A DNA stretch of 64,000 nt from Turritopsis dohrnii (GCA_027922465.2 BQMF02000201.1:654237-718236); one strand, 5' to 3'; counted from the stretch's first letter, positions 21,655 to 34,500 are shown. The notes: generated by a model not told the origin, from the letters alone. Program-made: numbers and translations.

Positions 21655-22018
21655 TATACTTTCGGGTAGACATATATAAGCAAATACTATCAAAAGTAAT
21701 CAAAATCTCTACTAACAAATATTACGTGTAACATTTCAAATTAGGACAGAATAGTTATTTTCAAAAAAAAAGATGGGCTTGAAGTGACAATTCACAATAA
21801 ACATCTCTGTTCAAAAAAATTTGTTCACACTCTATTCTGTGGTAAAAATGACCTTCATATATAAATCCCAAATGGAAAAAAAAACAAACTTTTGTAGTGA
21901 AAATACATATCCATAACCAAATCACTACATAGCTGAAAGTACAAGTTCGTGTTCCGGCTTGATTTAATTTACAGACTGTCATTTGTATTGTGTTTTGAAT
22001 TACGTTTGTTGTTCATAC
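21655..22018. repeat. Dispersed repeat / segmental duplication, arm B left part
   Basis: Matches about 685-910 of arm A. The pogo/Tigger element is inserted here, and the repeat resumes near 25,690. Confidence 0.6.
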
Positions 22019-23123
22019 AGGAAAATTGACAAGTGCATCTAATCATTGCGCATCCACACCAAAATTTATCGTCGGAACGCAAATTTTAGGCGATGAGCAA
22101 TGAAACACGGCAATATTAGATTGAGACGGGTCGTGAGACTTACATGGCGTACTCCCAAGCATTATTGTGAGCCGTTAGTGAAGTTTCAAAGCGAAAATAG
22201 GGTGCGCAATAATTTCTGTCGAAAGTCACGTTTTGTTGCGCATTTGTCCAAATTTCTTGCGCACCTGCGCAATCATTAACGACCTCCCGCGTAATGAATT
22301 GTGACCTATGCGCAATATAAGCAACACCAGTCAGAGATTTCCAATCATGTTTTTTATTATCTTGACTGCTTATTATTAAGCAAAATTTATTACGTAGGCT
22401 GATAGATCTCTATTCAAACTAACTTTGAGTTAGTACTTTAAAGGGGTGGAAGTCAAAATTCAATGAAATTCAATTATTTACGAACCATGTTTAACACTAA
22501 TGTCCTTCATAAAACACACACATATATATACATATATATACTTGAAATAAAGAAAAAACTGCTCATTCATCATTTGCAGTACAAAGATATGTATAGTATT
22601 GCTGCTGCATATCAAGCTTTTGAATTAAACCATACAGCTTGCGTAAAGCTTGATAGTCAAAAACTTCCACTTTACGCTTCGAACGATACGAAGCATTTGA
22701 CATCGTTGAAACTCGGAGCGGCCCGGCAATTATATTATGAACAGGCACGATGTCTTCATCAAAGTTATCCGTACTATGTTTCTCAAAGATACCATCGTCA
22801 AGGTTGACAGTTTTTTGTTTGAGAAAGTCCAAGGTAACTGCATGCACGGTTCCCTGTTCATCGTGCAACCATCGGCGAGTAACTTTCCCGACAAACATGG
22901 ATTTTTTCTCTCGTGGATCAATGTAAATAGCCGCGAAATAGCACTCTTTCAAACATTCTTCGCTGTTGTTCGCTGGCTCCAGCGACTTCCAGGTTTTGTG
23001 TAAAATTGTAAGTGCTTCATTTATGTTTTTTGGCACTTCTATCTTGCCCTCCTCCTCAGATTCGGAAAAATCACCATCCTCCTCCTCTTCTTCTTCTTCT
23101 TCATCGGTTTCTTCTTCTGTAAC

Positions 23124-23162
<39 letters not shown>

Positions 23163-25689
23163 TTCTTCTTCCATAACTTCTTCTTCCTCTTTTTTCTTCT
23201 CTTTGGATTGATCGTTTTTGTCATTTAATTTGGTCTTTCTGGAAGCTCCAATTTTGTTTGCCTTTTTAGATTCCTTTTCCTTTAGTTGTTCCAAAAGACA
23301 AGGATCGCTCACCACAACTGACGATATCTGTACTCTGCTTCGCTTTTCTGTCTTCTCTTTGTTGGTTGGTTTTATTTTATCCAGAAACAACTCCTCGAAT
23401 GACTTATTGGCATTACCAACTGCTGTCTCAACCAGCTTCCAGCCATTTGGTACCCATTGAAAGCCTGGTGGTGCAGCGCAAGGAAACTCTCCGATTACCT
23501 TCATGACCTCATGACCTTCATAGCGGCGAACAATTCGAACATCAAATCGCGAAGTGTCATATTTTTCACGATTTAATGGCCAAATACCCGTTGTCTCAAA
23601 TCCAGCCCTTACATTGTTGGGAGTCATACCCTCATGCCACATTTTTGCTATCAAGTTAACGAATTCGGCTTTGTCAACTTTTTTTACCATTCCAAATGTG
23701 TTGATCCGCTCGTTTAACATTTTTTCCCATAATCGCTTTAATGGGCCAAAGCAGCACTTATCAAGTGGCTGTAAAATATCGGTTACGTGCGGAGGAAATT
23801 TCAGAAGATGAATGTTATCATCTAATGCACGCTGAATTACCGGGACTGAAATGTGGCTCATGTGCCCATCATATAATAATAACAACGGTCGTGCGGTATT
23901 TTGGTCAGCAAATTTGTGAAACCAATCTGCAAACACTTCACTATCCATCCAACCATTTTGAGTGACAGCATAGTAAGTGTTTGGTAAGGCTTGGCTTCCT
24001 CTCCATGTAGATTGGAAATTTTTCCCCTGAAATATAATGAGAGGATCCAGAACCTTACCAGCGGCGTTACAAACAGCCAAAGTTGTTATATTTTCTCTTC
24101 TTGCACCAAAAGAGAGTTTATAGGCTGGTTGATTCTTTGGTCCGATGACTTTTGATTTTTCTGGGTCAGTAGGAAACCCAGACTCGTCGCAGTTCCAGAT
24201 GGTATCAGCTGTGAGGTCTGAATTATCTTCAAAAATTTTTCCCAACTTGTCATAAAAGTCATAAATGACAAATGGGTTGGCAGTGTTGGATTTTCGCGAT
24301 ATACAAATCATTGAAGCTTTTTTCAGTGAAAGTTTATTTCGCTTCATAAAGAGCTTCATCCATGTTCTACCTGGACGATTGGATTGAAAGGGCGTCTGTA
24401 TGTTATTCAACGAAACATACTCCTTGACTAATTCCTGAATGAAAATGAAACACTCAGTGGTTATTCCTGTAAAAACAAGAACAAAAAAATGCGAATAATA
24501 ATAACAATCATTATTCCTTACCCTTATCTCAAACAATGTTGGGCTGAAACCGTTTTCACAAACTACGGTGATGCAATTTTTTAGGCGTTGTTCCTCTTCT
24601 GAACTGAAGATACATTTACGTCCAGGCTTCCCTATTAAGATAATAAAGACATTGGTAGCATAGTTTTAAAGGTAAAATACAAAGAAAAAAGGTGTTATAT
24701 ATTAAAATGTTTGAGAAACCATGAGACAAAGTTTCAGCTACACTTACTTAAGGCAGAACCTTGGCTCTCTTTCTTTAAACGAAATCGAAGAGAAGACTCG
24801 GCTACATTACACTACAATAAAATATAGTAACGATGTTGAAGTTTTCTTTTAGTGGAAAGCATACTCGTTCCCTTCTTACACTCTGTTTGCTTAGTGCCAA
24901 TACTAACCTGGACTGTCTTCAAGTACATAGAATGTATATACAGCGTAACCTACCTCTTTCGCTATTGATCGGATTGAAGATGTCGACGAATTACACAACG
25001 TTATAGCACGTTTCATATCTTCTTCAGTCCAAGGTGCTAAAATTTTTCTTTTTACTTTATTAGAGGGCATGTTGAACGAATTAAGTCCTACTAAATAAGT
25101 CCGCACGATACGCAATGCAAATACAGAAAGAATTGAATTTCAATTCCTGTATTTGAAACTCAAATTGTATCATTTATCATTCTAAATTCGTGGGAGTCGA
25201 ATGCGATAATTCGAAAATGATATCCAGTTTTGAGCGTCATATCATGCGCAATCAATTGTGATAGGGGACAAAATTTGTCGCAAATCATTGCGCAGTCAAG
25301 TTTATGATTTTGACCACTGTTTTTACGGAAAACAACGATTGGACAAGATACTCAAGTCATTATCCCGTATATTTGTCACAGAGACAGTTTAAATATTGCA
25401 GCCGTAGCAGCGGGTAGTCAAAGTTCGTCGGAAGCGATGCAAACTGGTTATTGGCTTTTTTTTCAAGTGGCTCTAAGAAAAGACCGATTTGCCGTGTTTG
25501 TCAAAGTTAGGACCCTAAATAGGGTTTATTTAGTAAATAGAAGTATTTTAACTGCTTTGTTAAAGGCAAGCAAGCTGGTAAATGTTAGTAATCAAGGTTT
25601 TGAATGTATTATGTATTTGCGCAATGATATGCGGTGCGCAATGATTAGATACATTAAATTTTGCAAAATAAAGTATGATATACAGTATC
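22019..25689 (-). mobile_element. pogo/Tigger-type transposon, apparently complete
   Basis: The ends share an inverted 'GTATCTAATCATTGCGCA'-type block (about 22,034-22,052 and 25,636-25,655). Both subterminal regions carry many GCGCAAT words, probable transposase binding sites. The outer limits are set approximately by where arm B of the flanking repeat stops and resumes; a TA next to CAG/CTG fits both limits. It encodes one spliced transposase on the minus strand. Confidence 0.7.
22563..25070 (-). CDS. pogo/Tigger (jerky-like) transposase, 4 exons, 720 aa
   Basis: Exons 25070-24954, 24811-24748, 24631-24522 and 24434-22563 join in phase with canonical sites to 720 residues and a stop. A pipsqueak-type helix-turn-helix ('WTEEDMKRAITLCNSS', 'SIRSIAKE', then 'AESSLRFRLK' after the intron) leads. 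A second HTH-like region and 'NRPGRTWMKLFMKR' follow. The DDE_1 nuclease shows first Asp in 'WNCDESGF', second in 'LLLYDGHMSH' and third in 'ILQPLDKCCF'. The C-terminus has a long Asp/Glu-rich tract (about 23,070-23,180) and a basic stretch, then a small C-terminal region ending in DMQQQYYTYL. It would cut and paste its own element at TA sites. No internal stop was seen, so it may be recent or active. The alternative upstream acceptor for the last exon leads into a stop, so the inner one is chosen. Confidence 0.85.
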
Positions 25690-26367
25690 AAAACAATATA
25701 CGTGATCATGGAATTCATCCATAGTAAACTATGTTTCTGTTGTTGGATTAAATGACTATCCAGGGAAGCACACTCGACCAGATTCTTTCAAGTTATTATG
25801 TGTCTCAATCCTGTGTTTTAAAATATTATACGTAAATGGTTTTCTGAACTTCTTATTGCATATACGACATCATGTTTTTACTTGCTGTTTTTGTATGTAC
25901 TTTTTGAATTAACAAACTGGTTGTTCTCCACATTAAAAGGATTTCCTTCATGGCTGGTACATCCATCATCGTGCTTTCAGTTCAGTTGGGCTACATTATA
26001 TCAGGGTATAAAAGAAAAATAAATCTTCAGACTGGCTATTGATAATGAATTTTCACCTTTGCACTGAAACCACAGCTTCAATGGTTTGCTGTTCGAAGCA
26101 AATTAATTACCAATCATCATAACATTGTTATCAATACAAAAACAAAACATCATTGATATAGCAATTTTTTCTGGTTTTCACACGTTCATTCAAAAGTTTT
26201 TACAAAGCTTTTTAAGACAACACTGAACTAAAACGATTCATTTCCATCATTTAACGTTTCATCTGTTGAATCATTTTAAGAGCTAGCAGAAAAAAAGCGA
26301 AAATCTTCCACTGCTCATCTGCACTGACTGAAAAAAATGGCGTGCTGTAGACTAGCCTCTATTCTTA
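25690..26367. repeat. Dispersed repeat / segmental duplication, arm B right part
   Basis: Matches 1,102-1,649 plus 3,331-3,445 of arm A. It contains the uninserted sites of the fold-back element (about 26,255) and of the Harbinger element (TTA at 26,365). Confidence 0.75.
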
Positions 26368-26423
26368 TCTACTTTGGCTAGGCGAAAATTCAATACCGAA
26401 CCGCGGCTATAAAAGTGAACGGA

Positions 26424-26456
26424 GAAGAAGAAGAAGAAGAAGAAGAAGGAGAAGGA
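26424..26456. repeat. (GAA)n microsatellite
   Basis: A run of gaa triplets with slight interruption. Confidence 0.9.
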
Positions 26457-26641
26457 AAATGCCGATTTTAACATATATTTCGTCCTTACGGGGAAATATA
26501 TAAAAACATGAAAATACATAACTGTCAGTTTCACGCAAAGGCGATCATCAGATGTAATAAAATGTTTTTCTAGAAGTTCGTTTTATAAACTCAATAAAAA
26601 TGTTTAATTACATGAAATACCAAAGGGAATGTACATATATA

Positions 26642-27240
26642 CAGTGTGTTTCAAAAAATTGACAACAAAAATTTTCATCGCATTTTTGAAAAAAATATCC
26701 AATTAATTTTTATAAATTTTATATCGATGGAACCCTTATTTTTTGGTCTTTCTCGTGATGTGATTTTTGTAGGAAATGGAAAAGTAAAAGAAGAGAAAAT
26801 CGAAAATAAGTTTGGAAAAACTCATTAATTTCTTGACGATCAATTAAGATGTTTAACAATAAGATCAATTTCTGATAAAAAATTTTCTATCGCTTTCACT
26901 TTAACGAAACCAATGTTACGCACGTTTGAAAAAATTTTATGAAAGCAATTACTTTAATTGAGAGTTATCAGATGTCACATAACGGCATAAAAGATTTTGC
27001 GCCTTTAAACAATAAAGATACGGTTGTTAAGTAATGGACTTTTATAAAGTTAACAGTGCGAATCGTTGATAAGAATTGATATTTCTTCTTCCCTGATTTT
27101 CCCCACCTTCCAAAACTTTAATTTTTAACAAATTTAGAAAATTTCCTATCGAGTGATATAAAAATCAAATTTATTACAACAACAAATAAAAAGTTATTCA
27201 CGTTCAAAGTTTGATGATACTATTTTTTGAAGACAAACTA
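26642..27240. mobile_element. mariner-like MITE, 599 bp
   Basis: Ends CAGTGTGTTTCAAAAAATTG and, inverted, TAGTTTGTCTTCAAAAAATA, each flanked by TA. The terminal 200 bases are related in reverse to 5,430-5,640. No transposase was seen. Confidence 0.7.
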
Positions 27241-28171
27241 TACATTGGCGTATGCACATTAGAATAATGTATTTCGATGAGAGGGTGCATCAGGATAGTA
27301 TAACATGTGATGTGAGGGTGCATCAGGATAATGTATTTGCGTATGCCTAGCAAAATAAAATATCGGTCAATTGTAAATATTGTTATAGTTTATTTCAGAT
27401 GTTGCATATACAAAGTCTTGTAAACAAAGTGCTGTTCAGTTCCTTACAGTTTCTTTCAGAACAAGTTCAGTTTTTTATTATAACGAGACAGGCTGGGCAC
27501 CAACCTTGACATGGGGGTTCTAAAAGTTTTTATCTGGGGGTAATTGAACAGCAGTTCCAACAAAGAAAGAAGAAAAGAAAAAGGGATAGCTATACAACAC
27601 TTGTTATTAGATGACTTTGTACATGTTAGAGTTGCATTATATACGATAAAATATAGTTTATAGAACTTACTCTTGTAATTGCACACGTTCTAGTCACGAC
27701 GTTCTGGTACAACTACTATCGAAGTATAATATAAAACCTGGCTCGAGTTGATTTAGTATTCTTTGCTCCTTTCCAAGTAGTTAGAAAAAGTTTACAGCTA
27801 TCGATTATGCTCTATGATCAGAGGCGTATTCCGGGTCAGTCAAAAAAAGAGTCCAATAATACGATATTTCTTTTCAGTCTTAAGTGGCGATAAAATTTGT
27901 GAAGGAGAGTTTAGTCATTTGATGTAGAAAAAGGAAGGCGTGCAAGTAACCTAATCTAGCTACGCCTCTGTAGATGGTTCCAGTCATGAAATGCTGTGAT
28001 GATGAAGCATCAGAACATCGAATATAACATCCATGTATTTTGTTTTGAACAAAATCACAATGACCTCCCATAAACAACAAACAAAACAATTGACTGTGAT
28101 AGGACCCATGCCAGAGATCTGACTTTAAGATACGATTCCACATTTCTTTTGAATTGCTGAAAATCTTCTAA
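27241..28171. other. Intergenic; one unassigned Cys-containing frame
   Basis: Two near-identical words 'gagggtgcatcaggataat' at about 27,281 and 27,315 form a short direct repeat. A minus-strand frame (28,143-27,880, 87 codons) contains 'HGCYIRCSDASSSQ' but has no recognisable domain and no clear splice context. I do not call it a gene. Confidence 0.3.
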
Positions 28172-29587
28172 AGGCTGAAATACACTATCATTTTTCAATG
28201 ATCATTTTTCAATGATCATTGAAAAATGACAGTGTATTCAGAAAAAAATGTCATTTTTTACACTCTAATTTTCAATGACATTGAAAAATGATAAGTTGAA
28301 CATGTTCAACTTTTAATTTTTCAATGTCATTTTTTTTCTATTGTTTCAAATCGAATCGATTGTTTTCGCGCACGTGTTCGGTTCACGCGATGTGATTTTA
28401 GACGCTAACATAAACGAAAACAACATTTTGAAGACTTTTACACGCGAAAATGAAGATGCATAAAAAAACAACTGAAACATTTATTGAAATTTGGAGGAGT
28501 CAACCAAGTTTTAACCGCATGTAAATAGCTTCGCAAAATTCAGGGATGAACTGGGCCAATGTGCTTTAACTTGAACAGGGATTGGGTCTCGTATTTTTTT
28601 CGTAATATCACCGTCTATGAGATGAAGCAGCTCATCGAAAATATTCGGTGGCATTCTTAAAATCTCGCATATTCTGCGATTTCCCCCACCCGTAATTCAT
28701 GCATGAAGGTATTTTAGATGCCAAGTTCATTTCCTCTATTTAGCCATGCCTTTACCCATGCACTTCTTTTTTTTGATTTTCTGCGTTCAACTCTCTTTTT
28801 TGATAAAATGTAAACAACGACATCAGCTGCTGTTTCTTCTTCAGGGTCCATGTTTGTAATTTTCAATGATAGTGTATTCGCGCCAAAATTTTTAATTTCC
28901 AATGTCATTGGAATGTATCATTGAAAAATGATCATTGAAAAATGATAAGTTGAACATGTTCAACTTTTAATTTTTCAATGTCATTTTTTTTCTATTGTTT
29001 CGAATCGAATCTATTGTTTTCGCGCACGTGTTCGTTGCACGCGATGTGATTTTAGACGCGAACATAACGAAAATAACATTTTGAAGACTTTTACACGCGA
29101 AAATGAAGACGCAAGAAGCAACTGAAACATTTATTAAAATTTGGAGGAGTCAACCAAGTTTTAATCGCATGTAAATAGCTTTGCAAAATTCAGGGATGAA
29201 CTTGGACAATGTGCTTTAACTTGAACAGGGATTAGCTCTCGTGTTTTTTCCGTAATATCACCGTCTATGAGATGAAGCAGCTCATCGAAAATATTCGGTG
29301 GCATTCTTAAAAATCTCGTATATTCTGCGATTTCCCCTACACGTAATTCTTGCATGAGGGTATTATAGATGTCAAGTTCATTTCGTCTATTTAGCCATGC
29401 CTTTACCCATGCACTTCTTTTTTTGGTTTTCTGCGTTCAACTCTCTTTTGTAAACTACGACAGCAGCTGCTGTTTCTTCTTCAGGGTCCATGTTTGTAAT
29501 TTTCAATGATAGTGTATTCGCGCCAAAATTTTTAATTTTCAATGTCATTAGAATGTATCATTGAAAAATGATAGTGTATTTCAGTCT
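28172..29587 (-). mobile_element. Composite Harbinger derivative with internal tandem duplication
   Basis: Same family as 3,446-4,207: outer ends AGGCTGAAATACACTATC... / ...CAGTCT with TAA duplications (28,169-28,171 and 29,588-29,590). The interior holds two head-to-tail copies of the core (about 28,280-28,935 and 28,945-29,575). Each carries the transposase N-terminal remnant ('FLRMPPNIFDELLHLIDGD'). In the first copy the two halves are separated by a stop (and one base is missing in 'cttaaaatctcg' relative to the others). In the second copy that codon is TAT, but the upstream part has its own deletion. The nuclease domain is missing throughout. Confidence 0.85.
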
Positions 29588-29611
29588 TAACATCTTGACA
29601 GTTTTCTTGTA

Positions 29612-29668
29612 AAGGCTGAAATACACTATCATTTTTCAATGATCATTTTTCAATTTCATTTTTCTTGT
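29612..29668. mobile_element. Solo terminal fragment of the same Harbinger family
   Basis: About 50 bases of the end (AGGCTGAAATACACTATC...) lie between two copies of 'ttcttgtaa', suggesting a deletion relic. Confidence 0.6.
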
Positions 29669-30279
29669 AAGACCTTCCCCATAAATAAATGTTTGGCGTG
29701 AAGTTATTCTCAAGTGTTTAGTATAAACCCCCCAACAGGCGTTTATTACGCAGATAACACAACGGATTCATAAAAATAATATTTTCTCAATACAAAATAG
29801 TACAACATATAAACAGAGTCTTAATAGGCGATATGAATATGCTACCGAATCCTAAGTTAAGTACACACGAAGGCTGACTTTGGTTAAATCCTTCCTTACC
29901 TAAGTATTCTGAACACGTATGAATACTATAGAATTGTTTTTTGTAAAGAACCAATAATAAAAAAAAGTAACAATTACATCAGTAGCAAAATCGATGTAGC
30001 TGTCGTCTTTTAGCATTTCCGCGGCGTAAATGCAACTTGCACATATAAAAGTGGATTGTTAATTTGCAGAACAGTGCTTCCTCTCCAATTTCTGCTTCTT
30101 ATAACATATTTTCTCGAAATGACATTCGGCTTCCGTGAGTTTTGGCGTTTACAAATCGTTTAAAGTCTTCGAAGCGACCAGATCTATGATCGTCCGATAT
30201 CACAATCGGATCAATCGGAATGAAGCATCTCTGTATCCAAATATTTATGGCGTTGGGTTTTCCTTCACGCGTTTTTCGT
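29669..30279 (-). other. Downstream (3') region of the EGF gene
   Basis: Follows the stop codon of the minus-strand EGF gene. A minus-strand AATAAA occurs at about 29,743-29,748 and could be the polyadenylation signal. No other exon was recognised. Confidence 0.35.
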
Positions 30280-31527
30280 TCACAATGAGTACACGTCAGA
30301 TACTAGCGGACCACCGACACCGTTCCGACACTTATTCGACTTGCCGTATTTTTTGTACGTCGTGCTAGCGTCAGCTGACGTAAAGCATTGACCACCGTTC
30401 TGTAAGGCGAACACTTTATAGCCAAGTTCTTTTGCAACGTCAGCACATTTTCCTAGTTATAAACAAGACTCTTTTAGTTCATGATGAGTTTACAACAGCT
30501 GTTCGTCTTCAAAAATTAATTTCAAAATTCAACACTTGTTAGTATCCTGGATAGGCAAAAAAAGAATAAGTTTTACCTATAGGATCTTTCCGAGAAATGA
30601 AGTCCCCTGTCACTTTTGGGTATCGTCCCTCGACTGAAGCGATTGCACGTGAGCCGTCAACCCACCAATGATCAGTGTCTTTCCAGCAACCCATGTTCTG
30701 ATATTAAAACAAATCATAAATTATTGCGTATCAACGGCAGCCGGAATATTGTAAATTTACGAGCTGATTAAACATAGAAAGAAGTTTTTCCTCGTTTTTT
30801 CAAAACCTTTTATAAGAGTTTGCTATGAAGGAATTTGATAGAAGCAAGTCGGTGAACCAACCTGATGAAGCCTTCACATGAACGTTCCCCAAAACTTAAA
30901 TTTTTGAGGTGAGAAGGAACTTTGCGCATGCCTTTTAGAACTACAGGACATGAAATAGGTGTGAGTTTCAGGACATGAAATGATGTGCAAAGGAAATGAA
31001 ATGAGGTGTAAGTTTCGGGATATTTTTATGAAACGAACTTTTTTGCTTATCAATCGGAAGTTCTCCTTATTCGATTATCTCCATAATATACTACCATCAT
31101 GCAATGCTACGATTACTTGCTGTGGCATTTGCATAAGCGTTCCCCATATTGTCCTTAATAATATCAGTTTCGTTCGTCAAACACTTATACTTTTCAATTG
31201 AGATATTTTTAATGATCCTATTTCATCGCGTTCTGATAGTTTGTAGGATATATTATGGGGATAATTGTAAACAGGGGAACTGTCATTTTGTTGAAAGTGT
31301 CATGCTAAATTCCGTCCCTACAAGTTAATACAAGGCTGGATGTTAGAATGTTTGAAAACAACATAAAAAGCGTCACCAGAATTATTCTGTTGACAGTTCG
31401 AATCAAGTTACCTGGTATACTGATATTATAATATCTTCAGCGAATTTCCCCTTTTTGTTGTCTGATGTGACGGACGATCGAATCAATGCTTTCGCTACGC
31501 TGTCCGGTAAACCGAGAGCTTTCAGTT
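30280..31527 (-). other. EGF gene exons 18-20: C-terminal GCWKD domain
   Basis: Exon 18 (31527-31412) encodes 'ELKALGLPDSVAKALIRSS...'. Exon 19 (30697-30577) begins 'NMGCWKDTDHWW' and contains 'SRAIASVEGRYP'. Exon 20 carries 'KVFALQNGGQCFTSA', 'YKKYGKSNKC' and 'GGPLVSDVYSL', then TGA. The order GCWKD, RAI-x-x-(L/V)EG, (V)FA-x-Q-x-GGQCF, YGKS-x-x-C, GGP is one I recall from uncharacterised secreted proteins of cnidarians and other invertebrates. Four cysteines could form two disulfides. The three small exons are supported by phase and motif continuity. Confidence 0.7.
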
Positions 31528-34500
31528 CTGTAAAAAAAAAAACAAAAACAGTTGATTAAACGGATGCGCTTTCGATACGAAAATATTGTTGAAATATCTC
31601 AATCATCCAAACAAATATTGTAGTCTCTAGGTCATAAACTTATGGATGACCGAGATCTGGGAAATTACATTGAGTAAGTTATGAAAATTGAAAACACAAT
31701 GACATACACAGAAACGAGGCGAGCCTTGGCAACTGGGGATAATGATAATTGTAAACTTTTGTCGATGTATTAACGAACTTCTTGTAGGCAAAGAGTCATG
31801 ATTAGTTGTTGTCCAGACCTCTTACCTTTATCTCAATGTACTCGTCCAATGATACGAAGAGGGGGTAGGAACTACATTGTATTCAGAGCGTCTCGAGTAA
31901 TGAGAGGGGATTTGGAGGTTTGGTAAAAGGGTAGTCAGAAAAACATTCATCAGTATGTAAATGTCCAGTTATTCAAACACTTCTCCATTTTTCGTAATGG
32001 AGTCTGGGCACTAAATATTTCGTTAAAATACTTCTTTCTGTCTGGGTATGCCAGATTATTTCCCCCGGAAATCACCATGTTATTTTAGGTACCTTGTCGA
32101 CTTTTGAAAAAGTATAAACAAAACTGATTACAGAAAGATGCTGTCGTTACATGCACATGAAATCAACCGAAACGTTTTTCATCTGCTTTAAACTTTTTAA
32201 ACATTTTAAATACAATTCCTTCCCAGGCTTCTTGCTAAAGAATTTACACTAAATTTCTTTAAGAAGTGATGACTAACTGTAAAGCATACCAACGCCTTTC
32301 GTTAAATCAAAAGAAACCCACTTCATCCGTTCATTTTGTTTACATCAAAGTACCGCCCCCTTGGAGAAGTTTCACATCAAAGTACCGCCCCCTTGGAAAA
32401 ATTTCCAAACTGAAAAAGTATCTCGCTTTCTTGAGTCTGTCCTCGTGTATTCTGTGAGTTTTTAGTATGGCCTCGTTTTGAGTTGAGGTTACCCACAGAT
32501 GCCGGTTCTGTTGTATCGATAGATTTCAAAACTCGATCAACTAAATTATCCATGGTGTACCTACCCTTTAATTTCTTTTGCATGTTTGTTGACAGTGATT
32601 TCGAGGTCGATCGTCCGTAGGGATTTTCTGTTGTCGAGTCACATTTTGCGCCTTTACATGGTAGTGGCGCTATTATGGGTGTACCTACAGATATGATAGG
32701 TTGCGGTTCGTATGGAGTTATTTGTTGTGGTGTCGTGTACTGAACAGAAGGTGTAAGATGTGGTACTGGCATTGGTGGTGGTGGTGGAGGAGGAGGAGGA
32801 GGTGGAGGTGGAGGTGGAGGTGGAGGTGGAGGTGGAGGTGGAGGAGGAGGTGGAGGAGGGGGTGGTGGAGGTGGTGGTATGTACATGGGGGCTGGTTGTG
32901 GTGGCAAAATCTCCGGTGGATAAGCATATACATAAGTGGGTGGGGCAGGTGGAGCAGGAGGTGGTGCTGGGGGCGGTGGTGCTGGTGCATAATGCAGTAT
33001 TATAGGGCGTGCTTTAACAACTACTTGTGGATGTGGATATGGGTGTGGCGTTGAAGGTGGCTCTGGCTCCGACTGCAACTCAGGGACAGCTGAAAGACAC
33101 AAAAACAAGAACTTCTGAGGACTGGTAATTAGGTTTCTCAATTAGATTGGTCATTTTAGAAAAAGTTTTTATGCCTTGTCTTTCTAGATCTTAATCTTTT
33201 CTATCTATCCATGTACGGTGAACGTTTTTGATGGCTGCACTTACTAACTTAAAGTACTTTTATTTCTATTTCTTTTTAGATTTCTGCGTAAGCAAGAAAG
33301 CTATTACAACCGGCTTTCGTTTTTTTCTTACTGTCCAAACCTAGCGGTTTTTTGAAAATTCATGCGTGCGTTTACATGAAACCAAAACGTCGTGCAACGC
33401 ATGTCATCCAGCGAAGAAACCCTTTTAGATTTACAAATGGATATACATATTTTAAGATGAAAACAAAATCTATAGAAGAAACTTCGAATTATTTTGAACT
33501 GTGATCATTTTTTTCTAAAGAAGATTTCAAAATTTTGTAAACAGAAGAGTGAAAAAGTTATACATTTGTTGTTTTTAGTGAAAACACAAAACATCTTCGT
33601 TTGTTTCATGTATGGGCTGTTATTCTTTTTAAGCTGTAGATACTGAAGCTCAGCTTAGAGTCCTCCTCAGCTCCAACATAAAAAATGTGGGTCTACTGAT
33701 GTTTTAATGTAATGTTTTAATGTTTGATGATAATTTATTTTTTAATGTTTTAATGTTTGATTTGTTTTTAAGTTATATATATTGTCAATGTCCTTTATTA
33801 CAAATGGCTTTCCTAAATATAGTAGCGAATTCAAACATCTTCCAATTGCCTGTAAACTCAATACACAGCAAATCATGTAACAACCCAAAATTTTCCTTTC
33901 AGTTATATAAATATGTGTGTGTGTGTGTGTGGTGACTTAGAAGTTAGAGCATGCATAGGTTTATTTTTTAAATGATCAAAATCTTTGTTTGGTTTTTGTG
34001 TTTGCAATATTGGGAATTATGTTTGTAATTAAGGAGATTGATAGTACATATCAAATGTTTAAAGTTTATGATTTACGTACGTAGTCACTGTGTGACATCT
34101 GAAAATATCAATATAAACATAAGCTGATTTTGTACTCTCAAAAGAAGGGATGTTTTATGTCATTTAGATGCAATTAAGTTTATCGGTGGTGTATACGTAT
34201 ATGCAATGAAGTTTCGCGTAGTGTCAATTACAGTTTTGCAATGCTTTTGGGTGCATATGAATGTAATCAGAAATGTAATGTTATGTTGTAAAAATCATTC
34301 AACCTTTCTTAAATTTCCTAAAGATTTTTTTTAAACTGATCATGGATTTCAACTTAGATGAAGAATATAAGTGCATGCCATATTGTTAATCAAACTAAAA
34401 CAGAAATTTCTGATATGAGTTAACTATACTATGTATGTTGATTTTAGTCGATATAAATGTATTTTGCATGACCAAAATTTATATGTTCTTTGAAAAATGT

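Noticed and set aside
22966..23211. Plus-strand Ser-rich frame
   Set aside because: It is the antisense reading of the acidic tail of the Tigger transposase.
27880..28143. Possible small cysteine-containing gene on the minus strand
   Set aside because: No signal peptide, domain, splice context or repeat support; left unassigned.
32377..32492. Continuation of the proline-rich exon to a stop at 32,377
   Set aside because: A donor after ASVG at 32,493 has the phase required by the next exon, and downstream exons carry a recognisable domain.
32700..33054. Plus-strand Trp/Arg-rich and Val/Glu-rich frames
   Set aside because: These are other-frame readings of the proline-codon repeat of the minus-strand exon.
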